A DNA stretch of 64,000 nt from Paludibacteraceae bacterium (GCA_017471175.1 JAFUVS010000015.1:1-64000), one strand, 5' to 3'; counted from the stretch's first letter, positions 46,233 to 57,700 are shown. Numbers and translations: made by a program. Notes: a model not told the origin generated them from the letters alone.

Positions 46233-47258
46233 ATGATGAAACCACGATTCCTATTCCTTCTGATACTATTGCCCATCCTCGTTTCCTGCCAAACAGAGAT
46301 TGAATATGCAGGCGAGATTACCGAGCCGAGATTCGTCGTCTTTGCCCGTTCCACGTTCTATTGGGGGAGGCACGAACACCGCTGCTATGTGCAGCAAAGC
46401 ACTTTTTTTCTCGATGATACGCCATCGGGACATTCCTTAAGCGATGCCACTGTGGAATGGCAACTGAATGACGGAACGCGCTATCCGTTCACTTTCGTTG
46501 CCGACAGCGACTGCTTTTTGCCGTCCTCGCCATTGCCGTTTGCATATTCGGCGAACGACCGAATCACTTTCTATATCTCCCACCCTAAATACGGCACAAC
46601 GTCTGCCACACAAACCATCCCCGCCATACAATCCGTCCCGTGGCGTGTCGTTCAATCAGTTACGGACACGCTCAATGAATCCTACCAAAAAGAGGAAGAC
46701 TCGACCCTTCATATAGTTACCACCCGCCAACGTTTGGAAATCAATCTGATGTTTCCCGCCTATCGATTCCATCCGGACGATGTAGTGGAGATTACAGCCC
46801 GCGCTGTCTATCACCCCACAGCCGATTCCACATACCAACGCAAAGCCTATTTGAGCAGCAACCATCCGCTGTACCACTCCCTGACCACCGATTCCGACTT
46901 GGGAATCATCAGCGATATCGGTTCGCTATTCAGCGATGAAAACCGCCGATACGATGCTTTTTATATCCCTGCATCGAGCCTACAGGAGGAGCAGAAGACC
47001 GCATTGAACATCTATACGCCCTCGCAAAACGAAACGGCAAACACCATTCTGCTGACCGTTCGCACGATGACACACGATGCGTGGCTCTACTACTTGTCTA
47101 TGGCGCAACAATCGTCCCTAAAAAGCTCTATTATAGGTCTCGGGCAAGAAGAAAAAGTGCAGATCTATGGCAATTTTAACAACGAGGCGATTGGGGTATA
47201 TATAACCACCACCGAGCAAACCCTCACAATCCCCATCCACAACGCTTTCCAACCTTGA
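46233..47258 (+). CDS. DUF4249 family lipoprotein
   Basis: 341 residues. The lipobox is LVSC (lipid cysteine about residue 19). The mature sequence starts QTEIEYAGEITEPRFVVFA, the usual opening of DUF4249 with its early beta strand, and the C-terminal half has the family's Y-L-S-M-A-Q segment (WLYYLSMAQQ). It is expected at the outer membrane beside the receptor at 43785-46199, which ends 33 bases upstream, perhaps as a surface cover or ligand-binding partner. Exact function is unknown. Confidence 0.88.
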   Translation: MMKPRFLFLLILLPILVSCQTEIEYAGEITEPRFVVFARSTFYWGRHEHRCYVQQSTFFLDDTPSGHSLSDATVEWQLNDGTRYPFTFVADSDCFLPSSPLPFAYSANDRITFYISHPKYGTTSATQTIPAIQSVPWRVVQSVTDTLNESYQKEEDSTLHIVTTRQRLEINLMFPAYRFHPDDVVEITARAVYHPTADSTYQRKAYLSSNHPLYHSLTTDSDLGIISDIGSLFSDENRRYDAFYIPASSLQEEQKTALNIYTPSQNETANTILLTVRTMTHDAWLYYLSMAQQSSLKSSIIGLGQEEKVQIYGNFNNEAIGVYITTTEQTLTIPIHNAFQP

Positions 47259-47293
47259 TTTACGATTGGTGTCCGATAAAAGGTTATATCAGC

Positions 47294-48349
47294 CTACAGA
47301 TAGACGCAGTTGCAGGAGCGGAAGGAGTAACGGCTTGAGGATAAGGGGAAAAGAATGGTCAGGCGGATGCCGAAACTGAGTTGATTAAGACGCGTATCCA
47401 CCGCCTCACGCGAAGAATATACCGAATGTAACGTAACCGCCATATAACGAGTCGGATCTACCTCCGTCATCGGTACTCCCGCATTGCTAATGCTATTTCC
47501 GTTACTATTCCCATTACCATAGCTATTTCCACTATACCTATACACTGCCGAACCCGTCAAATCGCGCAAACCATATCCCACAAACACACCCGCACGCCAC
47601 TTCAACTCCCTCTTACTGCTTCTTGCGCCACGGTACTTACCCCGTCTGACGGATGTTGATACCGTCAGCGGCGTATGCCATACCGCTCCTACCTCCCCAT
47701 ACAGACGCACATCCCAATCACTGCCCAAACGCGACTTGCCACGCACCGGTTGTAAATCGTAAAATCCGTGATTGGGCATATCCGTCAGCGTCTCGTAGTA
47801 GCGATCGTAATCGCCCGTCGTAGTCAATAGAGCCGTCTGACGCGTGCTGCCCGTCAGCGTATAGACACCTATCGCACCCAACGAGGCATACACATAATCG
47901 TACTCTAAACCGAAGAGCAAAGGCACTTGCAAATCAAACGTCAGCAGACTCTCACGTCTGCCCTTCAGATAACCGTTGTACACAAAAGGCTTGTCCTGCG
48001 TATCGCGCATACTGAATTGCAGCGTCTCATCGCTCACCGTCAGATTAGCCTGCTGACAAACAGCCTGCAAACCCAACTCAAACGTAAATCGGTTCTTCTT
48101 ATACAGCCACTCGCCACCTATCATTCCGCCATACCCCATACGAGGTGAAGTCAAGGACAAACCGTCTGACATCATAGGCGACACAAAACCCGCACTCACA
48201 CCCATATAATGCTCCGAACGAACGGAGATTAAACACATAAATAAAAGAATAACAATCAAAAACGATTTACGAATCGTATTCTTGCTACTTATAGAAATTA
48301 CCGAATTGCAGGCGAAAAAGCCCGCAAACTTTTTACAAGACTTTTTCAT
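47294..48349 (-). CDS. outer-membrane beta-barrel protein, last gene of the eight-gene operon
   Basis: 351 residues. The start overlaps the stop of the giant repeat gene by four bases (ATGA), so translation is probably coupled. The N-terminus is long (about 27 residues) before the hydrophobic signal (SFLIVILLFMCLISV). The mature part has barrel-like strands (YGGMIGGEWLYKKNRFTFE; LLFGLEYDYVYASLGAIG; LSFGIRLTILFPL). A low-complexity loop of NGNSNGNS-type repeats sits near residue 280 (DNA 47480-47530). It may be the membrane anchor or secretion partner of the large proteins encoded upstream; this is inferred from gene order. Confidence 0.78.
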   Translation of the reverse strand: MKKSCKKFAGFFACNSVISISSKNTIRKSFLIVILLFMCLISVRSEHYMGVSAGFVSPMMSDGLSLTSPRMGYGGMIGGEWLYKKNRFTFELGLQAVCQQANLTVSDETLQFSMRDTQDKPFVYNGYLKGRRESLLTFDLQVPLLFGLEYDYVYASLGAIGVYTLTGSTRQTALLTTTGDYDRYYETLTDMPNHGFYDLQPVRGKSRLGSDWDVRLYGEVGAVWHTPLTVSTSVRRGKYRGARSSKRELKWRAGVFVGYGLRDLTGSAVYRYSGNSYGNGNSNGNSISNAGVPMTEVDPTRYMAVTLHSVYSSREAVDTRLNQLSFGIRLTILFPLSSSRYSFRSCNCVYL

Positions 48350-51300
48350 CGTACTATCAGTTTAACGGGTGTAACTTTCTCTTTGCCGTCCTGCTCTACG
48401 TATAACAGGAACAATCCCGCTGCCGGCGGCGCATTCAACTCTATCTCACCTCCGTCCGTATGGTACGTGCCTACGTGCTTGCCCGTGGCATCATAGAGTT
48501 GCAGAACTGCCGATTCGGACGAACGGACACGGAACGCCTGACGACGATGCAACAAGGTCGGATAAACGGTCAACTCGTCCCGATGGGATGCCACCAACTC
48601 GCACGTCATCAGTTGCGTACCGTCCGTTTCCGTCAGCAGAGCCGAATAGCGATAACCCTGCACCACACAATCGTAGATATACGAACGTGTACGACCCGTC
48701 ATCACCTGTCCGTTCTCGTACCACTGGAAGGCGGTAAAATCATACCCGCCGTTGTAGTCGTGCGTCAGTACACCGATAAAATCGTCCCAGTTCTGCTCCA
48801 AGACAGATGACGGATAGAGCAACGTATAAGTCATCTGCTCCGAGCGGATAGGCTGACCCTTGTAGTAATACGTCAGCGTGGTGCTGTAATGACCGGCGCG
48901 CGCACGATTGGGAATGCGTATCGTATCTTCCACATAGGTGACCATCGTGTCGCGATAGCCTTGCGCCTGTTCCTTCTCGCCAAACGCGAAACCGACCTGC
49001 TCCATTGCTCCTTCGCTCACCCGCAAGACGAAATCTATCGTCGGATCGTCCGCACAGTGGTCTGCCACCGAAGCGGTGAGTACCAATCGGTTGAATGCCA
49101 AATGCAACGTCACCACGCTGTCGCAACCGTTGGCCGCCGTGAACGTCTGCTCATAGTCGCCTGCCGTGGTGTACTCCACCCCGTTCCACGTATAGGTCTG
49201 ACCCTCCATCAACAAGTCTTTTGTCTCCTTATAAACGGGTTCCAATACCGTCAGATGAAGCGTTACTATGCTGTCGCAGCCGCCTTTGGATACCAACGGC
49301 TGCTCGTAGTCGCCCGTCTGCGTGTAGGTTTCGCCGTTCCATACACACGTCTCGCCCGCGCATATCGTGCTGTCCACTTCCGCATAGTACGTCTTGCCCA
49401 CCTGTAAATGGAGTGTTACCACACTGTCGCAACCATAGATACTCGTCAGACGCTTCGTGTAATCGCCTGCCTCGCTGTATGTATCACCCTCCCATTCGTA
49501 CTGCTCGTTCGCACAGATCGTTGCCGTAAATTCCTCATTCGGATAGGTCGGGTGGAAAGTGAATGTGCGCGTTACCGTGCTGTCGCAGCCATGGATGGTC
49601 TGAAGGTGCTTGGTGTCGGTGGTGGTCTTCGTGTAGGTCGTACCTTCCCATTCGTAACTCTCGCCTTCGCAGCGAATCACCTCTTCGTCTGTCAAATTAT
49701 AGGTCGGATAAACCGTGACTGTCAAGGTAATCAGTGTGTCTGTCTCTTCGCCTGTGATGCGGTGCGTGAAGATGCGGTTGGTCTCGGTCGGGGTTACGGT
49801 CTGTCCCTGCCACTCAAACGACTCACCCGCACAGATAGTCTTCGCCTCCGTGCTGTCCTTAACGGGCTTGTCGCTCACCGTCAGATAGAGGTAAGCCGTA
49901 CTGTCGCAGCCGTATTGGTTATCGGTATGGTACTCGAAGTTACCGCTCGCGCTGTATGTCTTGCCGTTCCAGTCGTAAGTCTCACCCGTGAAGAGGAACT
50001 TCGTCTCAGTGCTGCTCGTCTTGGGGTTAAAGGTAAAGGTGCGCGTTACCGTGCTGTCGCAGCCGTGGACGGTCTGAAGATGCTTGGTGTCGGTGGTGGT
50101 CTTCGTGTAGGTCGTGCCTTCCCATTCGTATTGCTCCCCCTCGCAGCGGATAACCTCTTCGTCCGTCAGGTTGTACGACGGATAGACAGTCAGGTAGAGG
50201 GTGACAATGCTGTCGCAGCCGTTCTTTGTCTGAAGCGTCTTGGTTACCGTGGTCGATTCCGTATAGATGTCGCCCTCCCATTCAAACGTCTCGCCGCTGC
50301 ACATCGTATGCTCTTCCTTCTCGTTCGGATACGACGGATAGACCGTTACCGTCAAAGTGATTAACGTGTCTGTCTCCTCGCCCGTAAGGCGGTACGTGAA
50401 GATGCGGTTCGTTTCGGTCGGCGTTAAGGTCTGTCCCTGCCACTCAAACGATTCGCCCGCGCAGATGGTCTTCGTTTCCGCGCTGTCCTTGACGGGTTTG
50501 TCACTTACCGTCAGATAGAGGTAAGCTGTACTGTCGCAGCCGTAGCGGTTGTCGGTATGGTACTCGAAGTTACCGCTCTCGCTGTATATCTTGCCGTTCC
50601 AGTCGTAGGTCTCGCCCGTGAAGAGGAACTTGGTTTCAGTGCTGCTTGTCTTGGGGTTAAAGGTGAAGGTGCGCGTTACCGAACTGTCGCAGCCGTGGAT
50701 GGTCTGAAGGTGTTTGGTGTCCGTAGTCGTCTTCGTGTAGGTCGTGCCTTCCCATTCGTAACTCTCTCCCTCGCAGCGAATCACTTCTTCGTCCGTTATA
50801 TCGTAGGTCGAATGAACGGTCAGGTATAAAGTGACGATGCTGTCGCAGCCGTTCTGCGTTTGGAGCGTCTTGGTCACCGTGGTCGATTCCGTATAGATGT
50901 CGCCTTCCCATTCATACGTCTCCCCGCTGCACATCGTATGCTCCTCCTTCTCGTTCGGATACGACGGATAAACCGTTACCGTCAAGGTAATCAACGTGTC
51001 CGTTTCGTCGCCCGTGATGCGGTGCGTGAAGATGCGGTTGGTCTCGGTCGGGGTTACGGTCTGCCCCTGCCACTCAAACGATTCACCCGCGCAGATGGTC
51101 TTGGCTTCCGTGCTGTCCTTGACAGGCTTGTCACTCACCGTCAAGTAGAGGTATGCTGTACTGTCGCAGCCGTAGCGGTTGTCAGTATGGTACTCGTAGT
51201 TACCGCTCTCGCTGTATGTCTTGCCGTTCCAATCGTAGGTCTCCCCCGTGAAAAGGAACTTCGTTTCAGTGCTGCTTGTCTTGGGGTTAAAAGTGAAGGT

Positions 51301-54300
51301 GCGCGTTACCGTGCTGTCGCAGCCGTGGACGGTCTGAAGGTGTTTGGTGTCCGTAGTCGTCTTCGTGTAGGTCGTCCCTTCCCATTCGTATTGCTCGCCC
51401 TCGCAGCGGATCACTTCCTCGTCGGTTATATCGTAGGTCGGGTGGAAAGTGAACGTGCGTGTTACCGTGCTGTCGCAGCCGTGGACGGTCTGAAGGTATT
51501 TGGTGTCGGTGGTCGTCTTCGTGTAGGTCGTGCCTTCCCATTCGTATTGCTCCCCCTCGCAGCGGATAACCTCTTCGTCTGTCAGGTTGTAGGACGGATG
51601 GACCGTCAGATGCAATTCGCAGACAGAGTCGCAGCCAGCTGCATTTGTCAATATCTCTTTTTCATTGGCGTTATCGGTATAAGTCTTGCCGTGCCAAGTG
51701 AATTGTTCACCATGACAGATTACAGCCGTTGTAATGCTATCGGTTGCGCGTAACTCGATAAGATGCAGTGTGACGATACTATCGCAATATGGCGGCAATT
51801 TAGATACATAGGTATGGGAATAATCGTCTGCTTTGTCGTAGGTTATATCGTGCCAGGTAATGGATGAACCCGGGCAGATGTAGGCAAAGGTATCGCCGGT
51901 CAAGGGGGGCAATACAGACAGATTGACCAAAACCAATGAATCACAGCCTTCCGCCGACAGAAGATGAACGCTGTGCGATCCTTCTTCAGTCAATCGTGTT
52001 TCCCCTACGCGGTAATAGTCGCCTTCGCAGATTTCGGCAGCGACATGGGTTTGTTTCTTTTTCAGTTCTGCAAGATGCAGGATAACCACACTATCGCAAC
52101 CGGCTGTGGAGGTGGTAGTATATGTATAGTCTTTGCCGGGAGAACAGGTTTGGTCGTGCCATTCGATAGTTTCACCCTCACAGACTGCTTCACTAATTTC
52201 CTCATTTACAGTACATTTACCGTCTATTCCAAGATAGAGTATAACGATGCTGTCGCAGCCTGCCTTGTTGGTGAGCGTATCGCGATAGGTACCGGAAGCG
52301 GTAAGCGTCTTGCCGTGGAAATCATAGGAGGAAACGTTATCCACATACAATTCTTTCACGGAACGTTGGTCCGTCAAGGTCAGTTGGTAAATAGCCCCGA
52401 TACCGACAGCCGTGAAAAGGGTATCCGCATATTCTCCGGGTTCGGTTATCGTTTTACCGTGAAAATCATAACTACCTGTTTTGCAGAGTGTAGCACTTTC
52501 TTTTTCAATCGGATAGGGTTTGACAAAGAGGTGAAGTGTATAGTGTTTGGTACTATAACAAGCCAGTTCTTCTTCATCGTTGTAGGTGCCTGTTTCCGAA
52601 TAGGTTTGTCCTCGCCACGGATAGGTTGCGCCGGCTGCTATGGTATCGTATAGGACGGAGTCAACGTCAAACTGCGGCACGATAGCAAGGTGCATTTTGT
52701 ACTTCTCGCAAGTCAGGTTATCGCGGTACTCGAGTGTATAGGGTACGTATTTGAGATGCTTGTATTGGTCAACGGGCGGAATGGGGTATTCGTGTCCCAT
52801 AAACAGATAGGTCGGCTCGTAGCAGAGCGTATCAAACTGTTCTTTGGGTGCAGTTGTTTGGATGAGGGTCAATTCGAATATGCTATCGCAGCCGAAGATA
52901 GTGGGGAGTGTATCGCGGTACGTTTTCGGTTCGGAGAGTCTTTGTCCTCTCCATTTGACGGTTTGTCCTTCGGCTATATAGCGAGTTTCTGAAATACGGT
53001 AGGTATCAGCAACCGAGAGGACAAGCACTACGATGCTGTCGCAGCCGTCTTTACAGATAAGCGAAACGGGATAGTTGCCAGCCTCGCTATAATTCTTTCC
53101 GTTGAAAGCGTATTTATCTCCTTTGCAGATCGTAGCGCGCACGGTGTCGCGCAGTTGGTCTTTGAGACGGAGTGTGGTCGTTACAGTCTGTTTCTGCGAT
53201 TCGCCGGTAACGGTCATCGTGATGGTATAAACACCTTCGGAGGAATAGATATGTTGCGGTTTTTCTTGTGTTATTTGTATTCCGTCACCAAAGTCCCAAT
53301 GCACAGAGGTATATGCCATATTGACTTGTGGTGCAAAGGAGAAAGTATGTCGGCGGCAGAAGGTTTCAAGAGCCTGTTGTGCTCCGGGGCGGCCGTCAAC
53401 CAGTATTTGCGCGTCCAACGGGAAAGTACTGCTACCGACCATATAGGCATAACTCTCGCCGTCTCCCAATCCATAGACGTAGGCGGTCAGTCCGCCATCG
53501 GGATTGGCGATGGTGTGCGTGCCGTGCGGCACTTCCATACGGACGTATGACAGGTTCGGGTTGCCATCTAATGGGGTGAAAGTACGTTGTATCGGACTGC
53601 CGTCTAATGTCGTGCGGTCAGCCGTGGCAGTGGGGGTAACTATATTGACGTAATTGTGAACGGAGCGGGGGGTTTTGAGAGTGGCAAAAGTTATCTCATT
53701 GATGAACTGTTCAATGGGGCTGATATGTACGCTACTGGGGTCGCCGACTTTATTGTTGCGCCGTCCGCCTTCGGTATAGAGATAACAGGCAGCGGGTTCG
53801 CTTGTTTCCACGAAGCAGGACAGGTCTTCTTTCTCGAGGCGGAACTCATAGGTTTGCAGCGCACGGAGCGTGGTGAGCAATGTTCCGTTGACGGAAACGG
53901 AGGTGTTGTCGTATTGGGCAGTAATCTGCACGCGGTTAGTATATTGTCCGATGGCTTTGGTAACGGCGAATCGTTTTCCCCAGAGGCTCGTGGGCATCTG
54001 CTGCTCCACAATATGGTCGCACCAGTCGTCTGCGGCAGCCACGTTGGCGCAACGGTGTCCGGCAAAGACGGCTACGGGTCGTGAGGCTTGTACGGATGTG
54101 CCGGAAAGGTCGCTCGTTTCGTCCGAGCTGCCTACTTGATAGGCTTCGCCTTTATTGAGGTGAATGGTAAAAGGTATGTTCTTGTTTTTTCCGCTGAGAG
54201 TGCGAGCGTGGGGGGTGATAACGATGGATGTATTATCTTCTGTGGCTACAACGGCGAACTCTTTGGGGTATTGCGTACTCTCGTAGGTCTGAATGATGTA

Positions 54301-54717
54301 GTAGCCGCCGAGGGCAGTAAGCGGCAGAATGCCGGTAGCATCGTTGGTGGCATCGGCGTAGTTGGAAGCATAGAGCGAGATGGGGGCGGTGGAGGTAATG
54401 CGAAGACCTTTCTTTTCCGTTTTCTCTGTGGCAGTCAGGTAGCCTTGTGCAGCAGGGATGGCACATTCGGCGATAGTGTTTGCGGCGACCGTAAATGATT
54501 TTGACCAGCCAGTTTGCGGGTTGGTGACAGTTACGGTAGTCGCTTCGCGCGAAGAGGCGATGAGTTTGAGCTGCAGTCCGGCGGAGTTCTCTTCGTGCTC
54601 AAAATTAGACATAAAGGTAAGGAAGAAGTCCGTCCCTTCGGTGGTCATATCCGCCCTCGCGGTCAAACAAAACGCGAGCAGAAGAATGAGCAATATGTAG
54701 CGGAAAGGATTTCTCAT
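48346..54717 (-). CDS. giant secreted repeat protein with IgGFc-binding-like, PKD and GCDS repeats
   Basis: 2123 residues. A signal peptide (ends LTARA) leads to an IgGFc-binding-like N-terminal region (about 23-440, with GTDFFLTFMSNFE and VFAGHRCANVAAADDWCDH). A PKD domain follows at about 450-530 (VHWDFGDGIQITQEKPQHIY). Then about twenty repeats of 45-60 residues each end in GCDSxVTLxLTV; each carries a conserved cysteine near CEGE/CAGE and one in GCDS, so disulphides are likely. Around 1990-2123 there is a non-repeat segment and a type IX sorting-like tail (ELTVYPTLL to VTPVKLIVR). Export through T9SS and surface attachment are inferred. Both ends overlap neighbours by four bases. Confidence 0.9.
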   Translation of the reverse strand: MRNPFRYILLILLLAFCLTARADMTTEGTDFFLTFMSNFEHEENSAGLQLKLIASSREATTVTVTNPQTGWSKSFTVAANTIAECAIPAAQGYLTATEKTEKKGLRITSTAPISLYASNYADATNDATGILPLTALGGYYIIQTYESTQYPKEFAVVATEDNTSIVITPHARTLSGKNKNIPFTIHLNKGEAYQVGSSDETSDLSGTSVQASRPVAVFAGHRCANVAAADDWCDHIVEQQMPTSLWGKRFAVTKAIGQYTNRVQITAQYDNTSVSVNGTLLTTLRALQTYEFRLEKEDLSCFVETSEPAACYLYTEGGRRNNKVGDPSSVHISPIEQFINEITFATLKTPRSVHNYVNIVTPTATADRTTLDGSPIQRTFTPLDGNPNLSYVRMEVPHGTHTIANPDGGLTAYVYGLGDGESYAYMVGSSTFPLDAQILVDGRPGAQQALETFCRRHTFSFAPQVNMAYTSVHWDFGDGIQITQEKPQHIYSSEGVYTITMTVTGESQKQTVTTTLRLKDQLRDTVRATICKGDKYAFNGKNYSEAGNYPVSLICKDGCDSIVVLVLSVADTYRISETRYIAEGQTVKWRGQRLSEPKTYRDTLPTIFGCDSIFELTLIQTTAPKEQFDTLCYEPTYLFMGHEYPIPPVDQYKHLKYVPYTLEYRDNLTCEKYKMHLAIVPQFDVDSVLYDTIAAGATYPWRGQTYSETGTYNDEEELACYSTKHYTLHLFVKPYPIEKESATLCKTGSYDFHGKTITEPGEYADTLFTAVGIGAIYQLTLTDQRSVKELYVDNVSSYDFHGKTLTASGTYRDTLTNKAGCDSIVILYLGIDGKCTVNEEISEAVCEGETIEWHDQTCSPGKDYTYTTTSTAGCDSVVILHLAELKKKQTHVAAEICEGDYYRVGETRLTEEGSHSVHLLSAEGCDSLVLVNLSVLPPLTGDTFAYICPGSSITWHDITYDKADDYSHTYVSKLPPYCDSIVTLHLIELRATDSITTAVICHGEQFTWHGKTYTDNANEKEILTNAAGCDSVCELHLTVHPSYNLTDEEVIRCEGEQYEWEGTTYTKTTTDTKYLQTVHGCDSTVTRTFTFHPTYDITDEEVIRCEGEQYEWEGTTYTKTTTDTKHLQTVHGCDSTVTRTFTFNPKTSSTETKFLFTGETYDWNGKTYSESGNYEYHTDNRYGCDSTAYLYLTVSDKPVKDSTEAKTICAGESFEWQGQTVTPTETNRIFTHRITGDETDTLITLTVTVYPSYPNEKEEHTMCSGETYEWEGDIYTESTTVTKTLQTQNGCDSIVTLYLTVHSTYDITDEEVIRCEGESYEWEGTTYTKTTTDTKHLQTIHGCDSSVTRTFTFNPKTSSTETKFLFTGETYDWNGKIYSESGNFEYHTDNRYGCDSTAYLYLTVSDKPVKDSAETKTICAGESFEWQGQTLTPTETNRIFTYRLTGEETDTLITLTVTVYPSYPNEKEEHTMCSGETFEWEGDIYTESTTVTKTLQTKNGCDSIVTLYLTVYPSYNLTDEEVIRCEGEQYEWEGTTYTKTTTDTKHLQTVHGCDSTVTRTFTFNPKTSSTETKFLFTGETYDWNGKTYSASGNFEYHTDNQYGCDSTAYLYLTVSDKPVKDSTEAKTICAGESFEWQGQTVTPTETNRIFTHRITGEETDTLITLTVTVYPTYNLTDEEVIRCEGESYEWEGTTYTKTTTDTKHLQTIHGCDSTVTRTFTFHPTYPNEEFTATICANEQYEWEGDTYSEAGDYTKRLTSIYGCDSVVTLHLQVGKTYYAEVDSTICAGETCVWNGETYTQTGDYEQPLVSKGGCDSIVTLHLTVLEPVYKETKDLLMEGQTYTWNGVEYTTAGDYEQTFTAANGCDSVVTLHLAFNRLVLTASVADHCADDPTIDFVLRVSEGAMEQVGFAFGEKEQAQGYRDTMVTYVEDTIRIPNRARAGHYSTTLTYYYKGQPIRSEQMTYTLLYPSSVLEQNWDDFIGVLTHDYNGGYDFTAFQWYENGQVMTGRTRSYIYDCVVQGYRYSALLTETDGTQLMTCELVASHRDELTVYPTLLHRRQAFRVRSSESAVLQLYDATGKHVGTYHTDGGEIELNAPPAAGLFLLYVEQDGKEKVTPVKLIVR
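49690..51440 (-). repeat. 630-bp higher-order repeat in the GCDS protein gene (3 copies)
   Basis: The sequence GCGCGTTACC plus its flanks lies at 50041, 50671 and 51301, exactly 630 bp (210 codons) apart. Each unit codes four GCDS-type modules. Partial extra copies extend to about 51600 and 49560. Limits are approximate. Confidence 0.88.
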
Positions 54718-57700
54718 TTGACATCAACGACAAGGCGGACGGAATTAAGGTCTGAATAATGACCTTCATAATCACATCTAATGCCACTATATTGAGAAAA
54801 ATAAACAATTACAAAATAAGAACTAACTTCATCTTCTTCATCCCAGATGGAAGTTGTCCAATAGTCGCCTGAATAATAGTAACCCTCATAATCGTACAAG
54901 TCATCACTACCCGGAGAGGTAGAATAATATCCGGCAGCGGGCAAGAAAATGACCCCTGCTTTTTCGAGCAACTCGAATTGCGATAGGGATAATCGGTTTG
55001 TGAAACAGTTGTCTGAATTACGTGTAATCTTGAACGGGAAGGAATGGGTATAGTCATCGGGGAAGAGCAGACAGCCGGGAACGTCGTTGACGATTGCGTT
55101 GGTTCGTAACTGCTTGTAATTGGCACGTTTATTGAGCAAGTAATCCCATTCATTTTTTGACAACATCCGCCATTGATCGTCAATATCTTCCGACCAAAAG
55201 TTTTCTAATCGCTGAATGAAATGGTCAGTAACAGACAATGAATTAGGCTCAATTTCATAACAATAGTCGGACTCATAATAATCATAGCATGGCGGCGGCA
55301 CGGCATCGTACTGGTGTGGAGCAAACTGATACGTATCAGAGGCTTTGACATACTGCAAATTGCCGTATGAGAAGCGCACCTTTTTATCTTTCGCCACGGA
55401 GAATAGACCATTGAGTGCGCCTTGAATGTGATTCTCATCATACTCTTCGCCGTTGTCGCAAATCATAGTAGGCAATAGGGTTTCGATCGGTGTGGGGTAT
55501 GCCAAATAGGTAGGATTCATCAGTTGCTGTTCGGTGGTGAGCGCAGTGATTTCGTGTCCGAGGTAGAGTTCTTCCACCTCGTTGCAGTCGCCGTTGCAGC
55601 CGAAATAGGCTATGAGTTGCATATTACCTTCGGCGGTAAAAGTGCGTACAGGGTCGGTGGAGTCGTCCGACCAGCGGAGGAAGACATAACCGCTGTTGGC
55701 AGTAGCAGTCAGGGTAACCGGCGCGCCGCAATCATACGTACCACCACCGGTAACTTTGCCATACTTGGAATTGGCGGACACGGCATCGATAGTAAACGTA
55801 GAGCCGTATTCCTCTATGATATAAGCAGTTGCTTCGTATCCGTCATCTATATAGGCAGGTTGACGTACAGGGTCGGAAGGTTGGCGTCGTTGGGGGGCCC
55901 AACCGCCTGTAAACCAAGTGACATCGAACTTAAAGACAATGTCGTACAGGCCGTTCTTGGTGATTTTGAGTTTGGCACGACTATTCTCGGGATAGGCGGA
56001 GTTATTACCATTGCTGTCCGTATAGGCGTGGTTATGCACAAAGCGGAACTCATATACACCGCCGTTGTGGCAGGTATTGAGGTACTTTTTTTCTACGCGC
56101 AAGAGATAAATATAATCGTATGCCTCCATATCATACACTTTCTCCATCGTATTGGCAGTTTCGTACAAGTCCCAGTCGGTTTCACCGTTGAGGATATAAT
56201 GGTCGCCCACAACCGTATAAACATCGTCCTCGAAATAGGCAGTAAGAGTGATGTCTTTGGTAAGCGGTCCTACGGATCGATTTTCACCATAATACCCGTC
56301 CGACCAGCGCAGGAAGGTGCTGCCCGCTTTCGTTATGGCAGATACGTTGACCGTTGAGCCGCAATCAAATGTACCGCCGCCGGAGACGCTTCCTAAATCC
56401 GGATTGGATGAAAGGAGGGTAACCGTATAAGTGGGGTTGGGCAAGAGTTGGATGGTGTCAAGGCGATACTTGGGCTTGGTTTCGCCGTCCGTGTAAGTAA
56501 AGATGATATTATATCGTCCCGAATGACCGACACTGAGCGATACGCCGCTGCTGCGCTTGTAACTGTCGCCGTTCTTGATACCGGCAGGATAGGTAACGTC
56601 CAGCGAATGGTTATTAGCAACGGCAAACTTATAGACGGCGTGGCAGCCTGTGCCTGTTTTTTCTAATTGGCAGTCAGCCACGGTAATGGTCCAAATGCCG
56701 TCCTTGAGCGTGAGGTCGTTGGCGGTATGGGTAGCGTCCCACTCTACCCCGTTCGCCACATCGGCATCGCCTATGAGCGTCCAACCGACCGGCTCGAAAT
56801 AGGCAATGAGCGTAGAGTCTTGCGACACGTGGATGGTCTGTGAGGCAGTCGTTATGCCATTGCTCCACTTGACGAAACGATGTCCCGCTAAAGGCGTGGC
56901 TTTTATCTTGACGCTTTCTCCGCATAGGTAGGTTCGTGTCAGCGAGGTGGTTACGCCTTGTGCGGGATTGTCGGACTTGACGAGGATAGTATAAGACTCG
57001 TCCACCTCTTCTATGAGGCTCAACTTGCAAGTAAGCGTGGCATCGGGCTGATTATAGGTGTAGGTGATGTCATAATAACCTGTTTTTGTAATCGATAAGT
57101 CTTTCAGATAAGAATCGGGCTTGTAGGAGCCTTTGTGGTCCAACACGACAGCATACTTATATACATCGTGGCAATAGGAGCCAGTGCGGTGGAGCAGTTT
57201 GTTATGAACGGTTAAGGTCCAAATCTTATCGGCATCCACTTCCATATCGTTGTCCGTGTTCTCTTTGTCGAAGGACTTTTCGCCGTTGACTATATCCGAA
57301 GTTCCTACCACGGTATATACAATCGGCACGAAAAACGCCACTAATGTACTGTCACGATTGACTGTAAATTTCTGTGTAGCAGAGGTTGCTCCGTTATCCC
57401 ATCCGGCAAATTTCCATCCCGGATTAGCTACGGCTTTGACCGTGACGCTCTTGCCGCAGACGTACTCGCCGCCGCCTGTTACCGTACCGCGTTCGGGGTC
57501 ATCGGGGAGCGCCGTAACCGTATATTGGACATCGGGAATCGATTCGATGAGCGTCAATTCATAACTCACTTTGGAACCGCTTTCCGTAAAGGTAATCTTG
57601 ATATCGTAGCGTCCAGCCTCTTTGACCGATGACTTGGTAATAGAAAGTGTTTTGGAAGTACCTGTGTCGTCGTTGATAATGGTGTATTTAGGCAAGGCAC

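Noticed and set aside
49690..51440. CRISPR array
   Set aside because: Repeats are 630 bp long, in frame and protein-coding, with no short repeat/spacer alternation and no cas genes; the same holds for repeats in 20268-34502.
54714..55600. Diversity-generating retroelement variable protein
   Set aside because: The C-terminal domain has a C-lectin-like look, but no reverse transcriptase, template repeat or accessory gene is present in the window.
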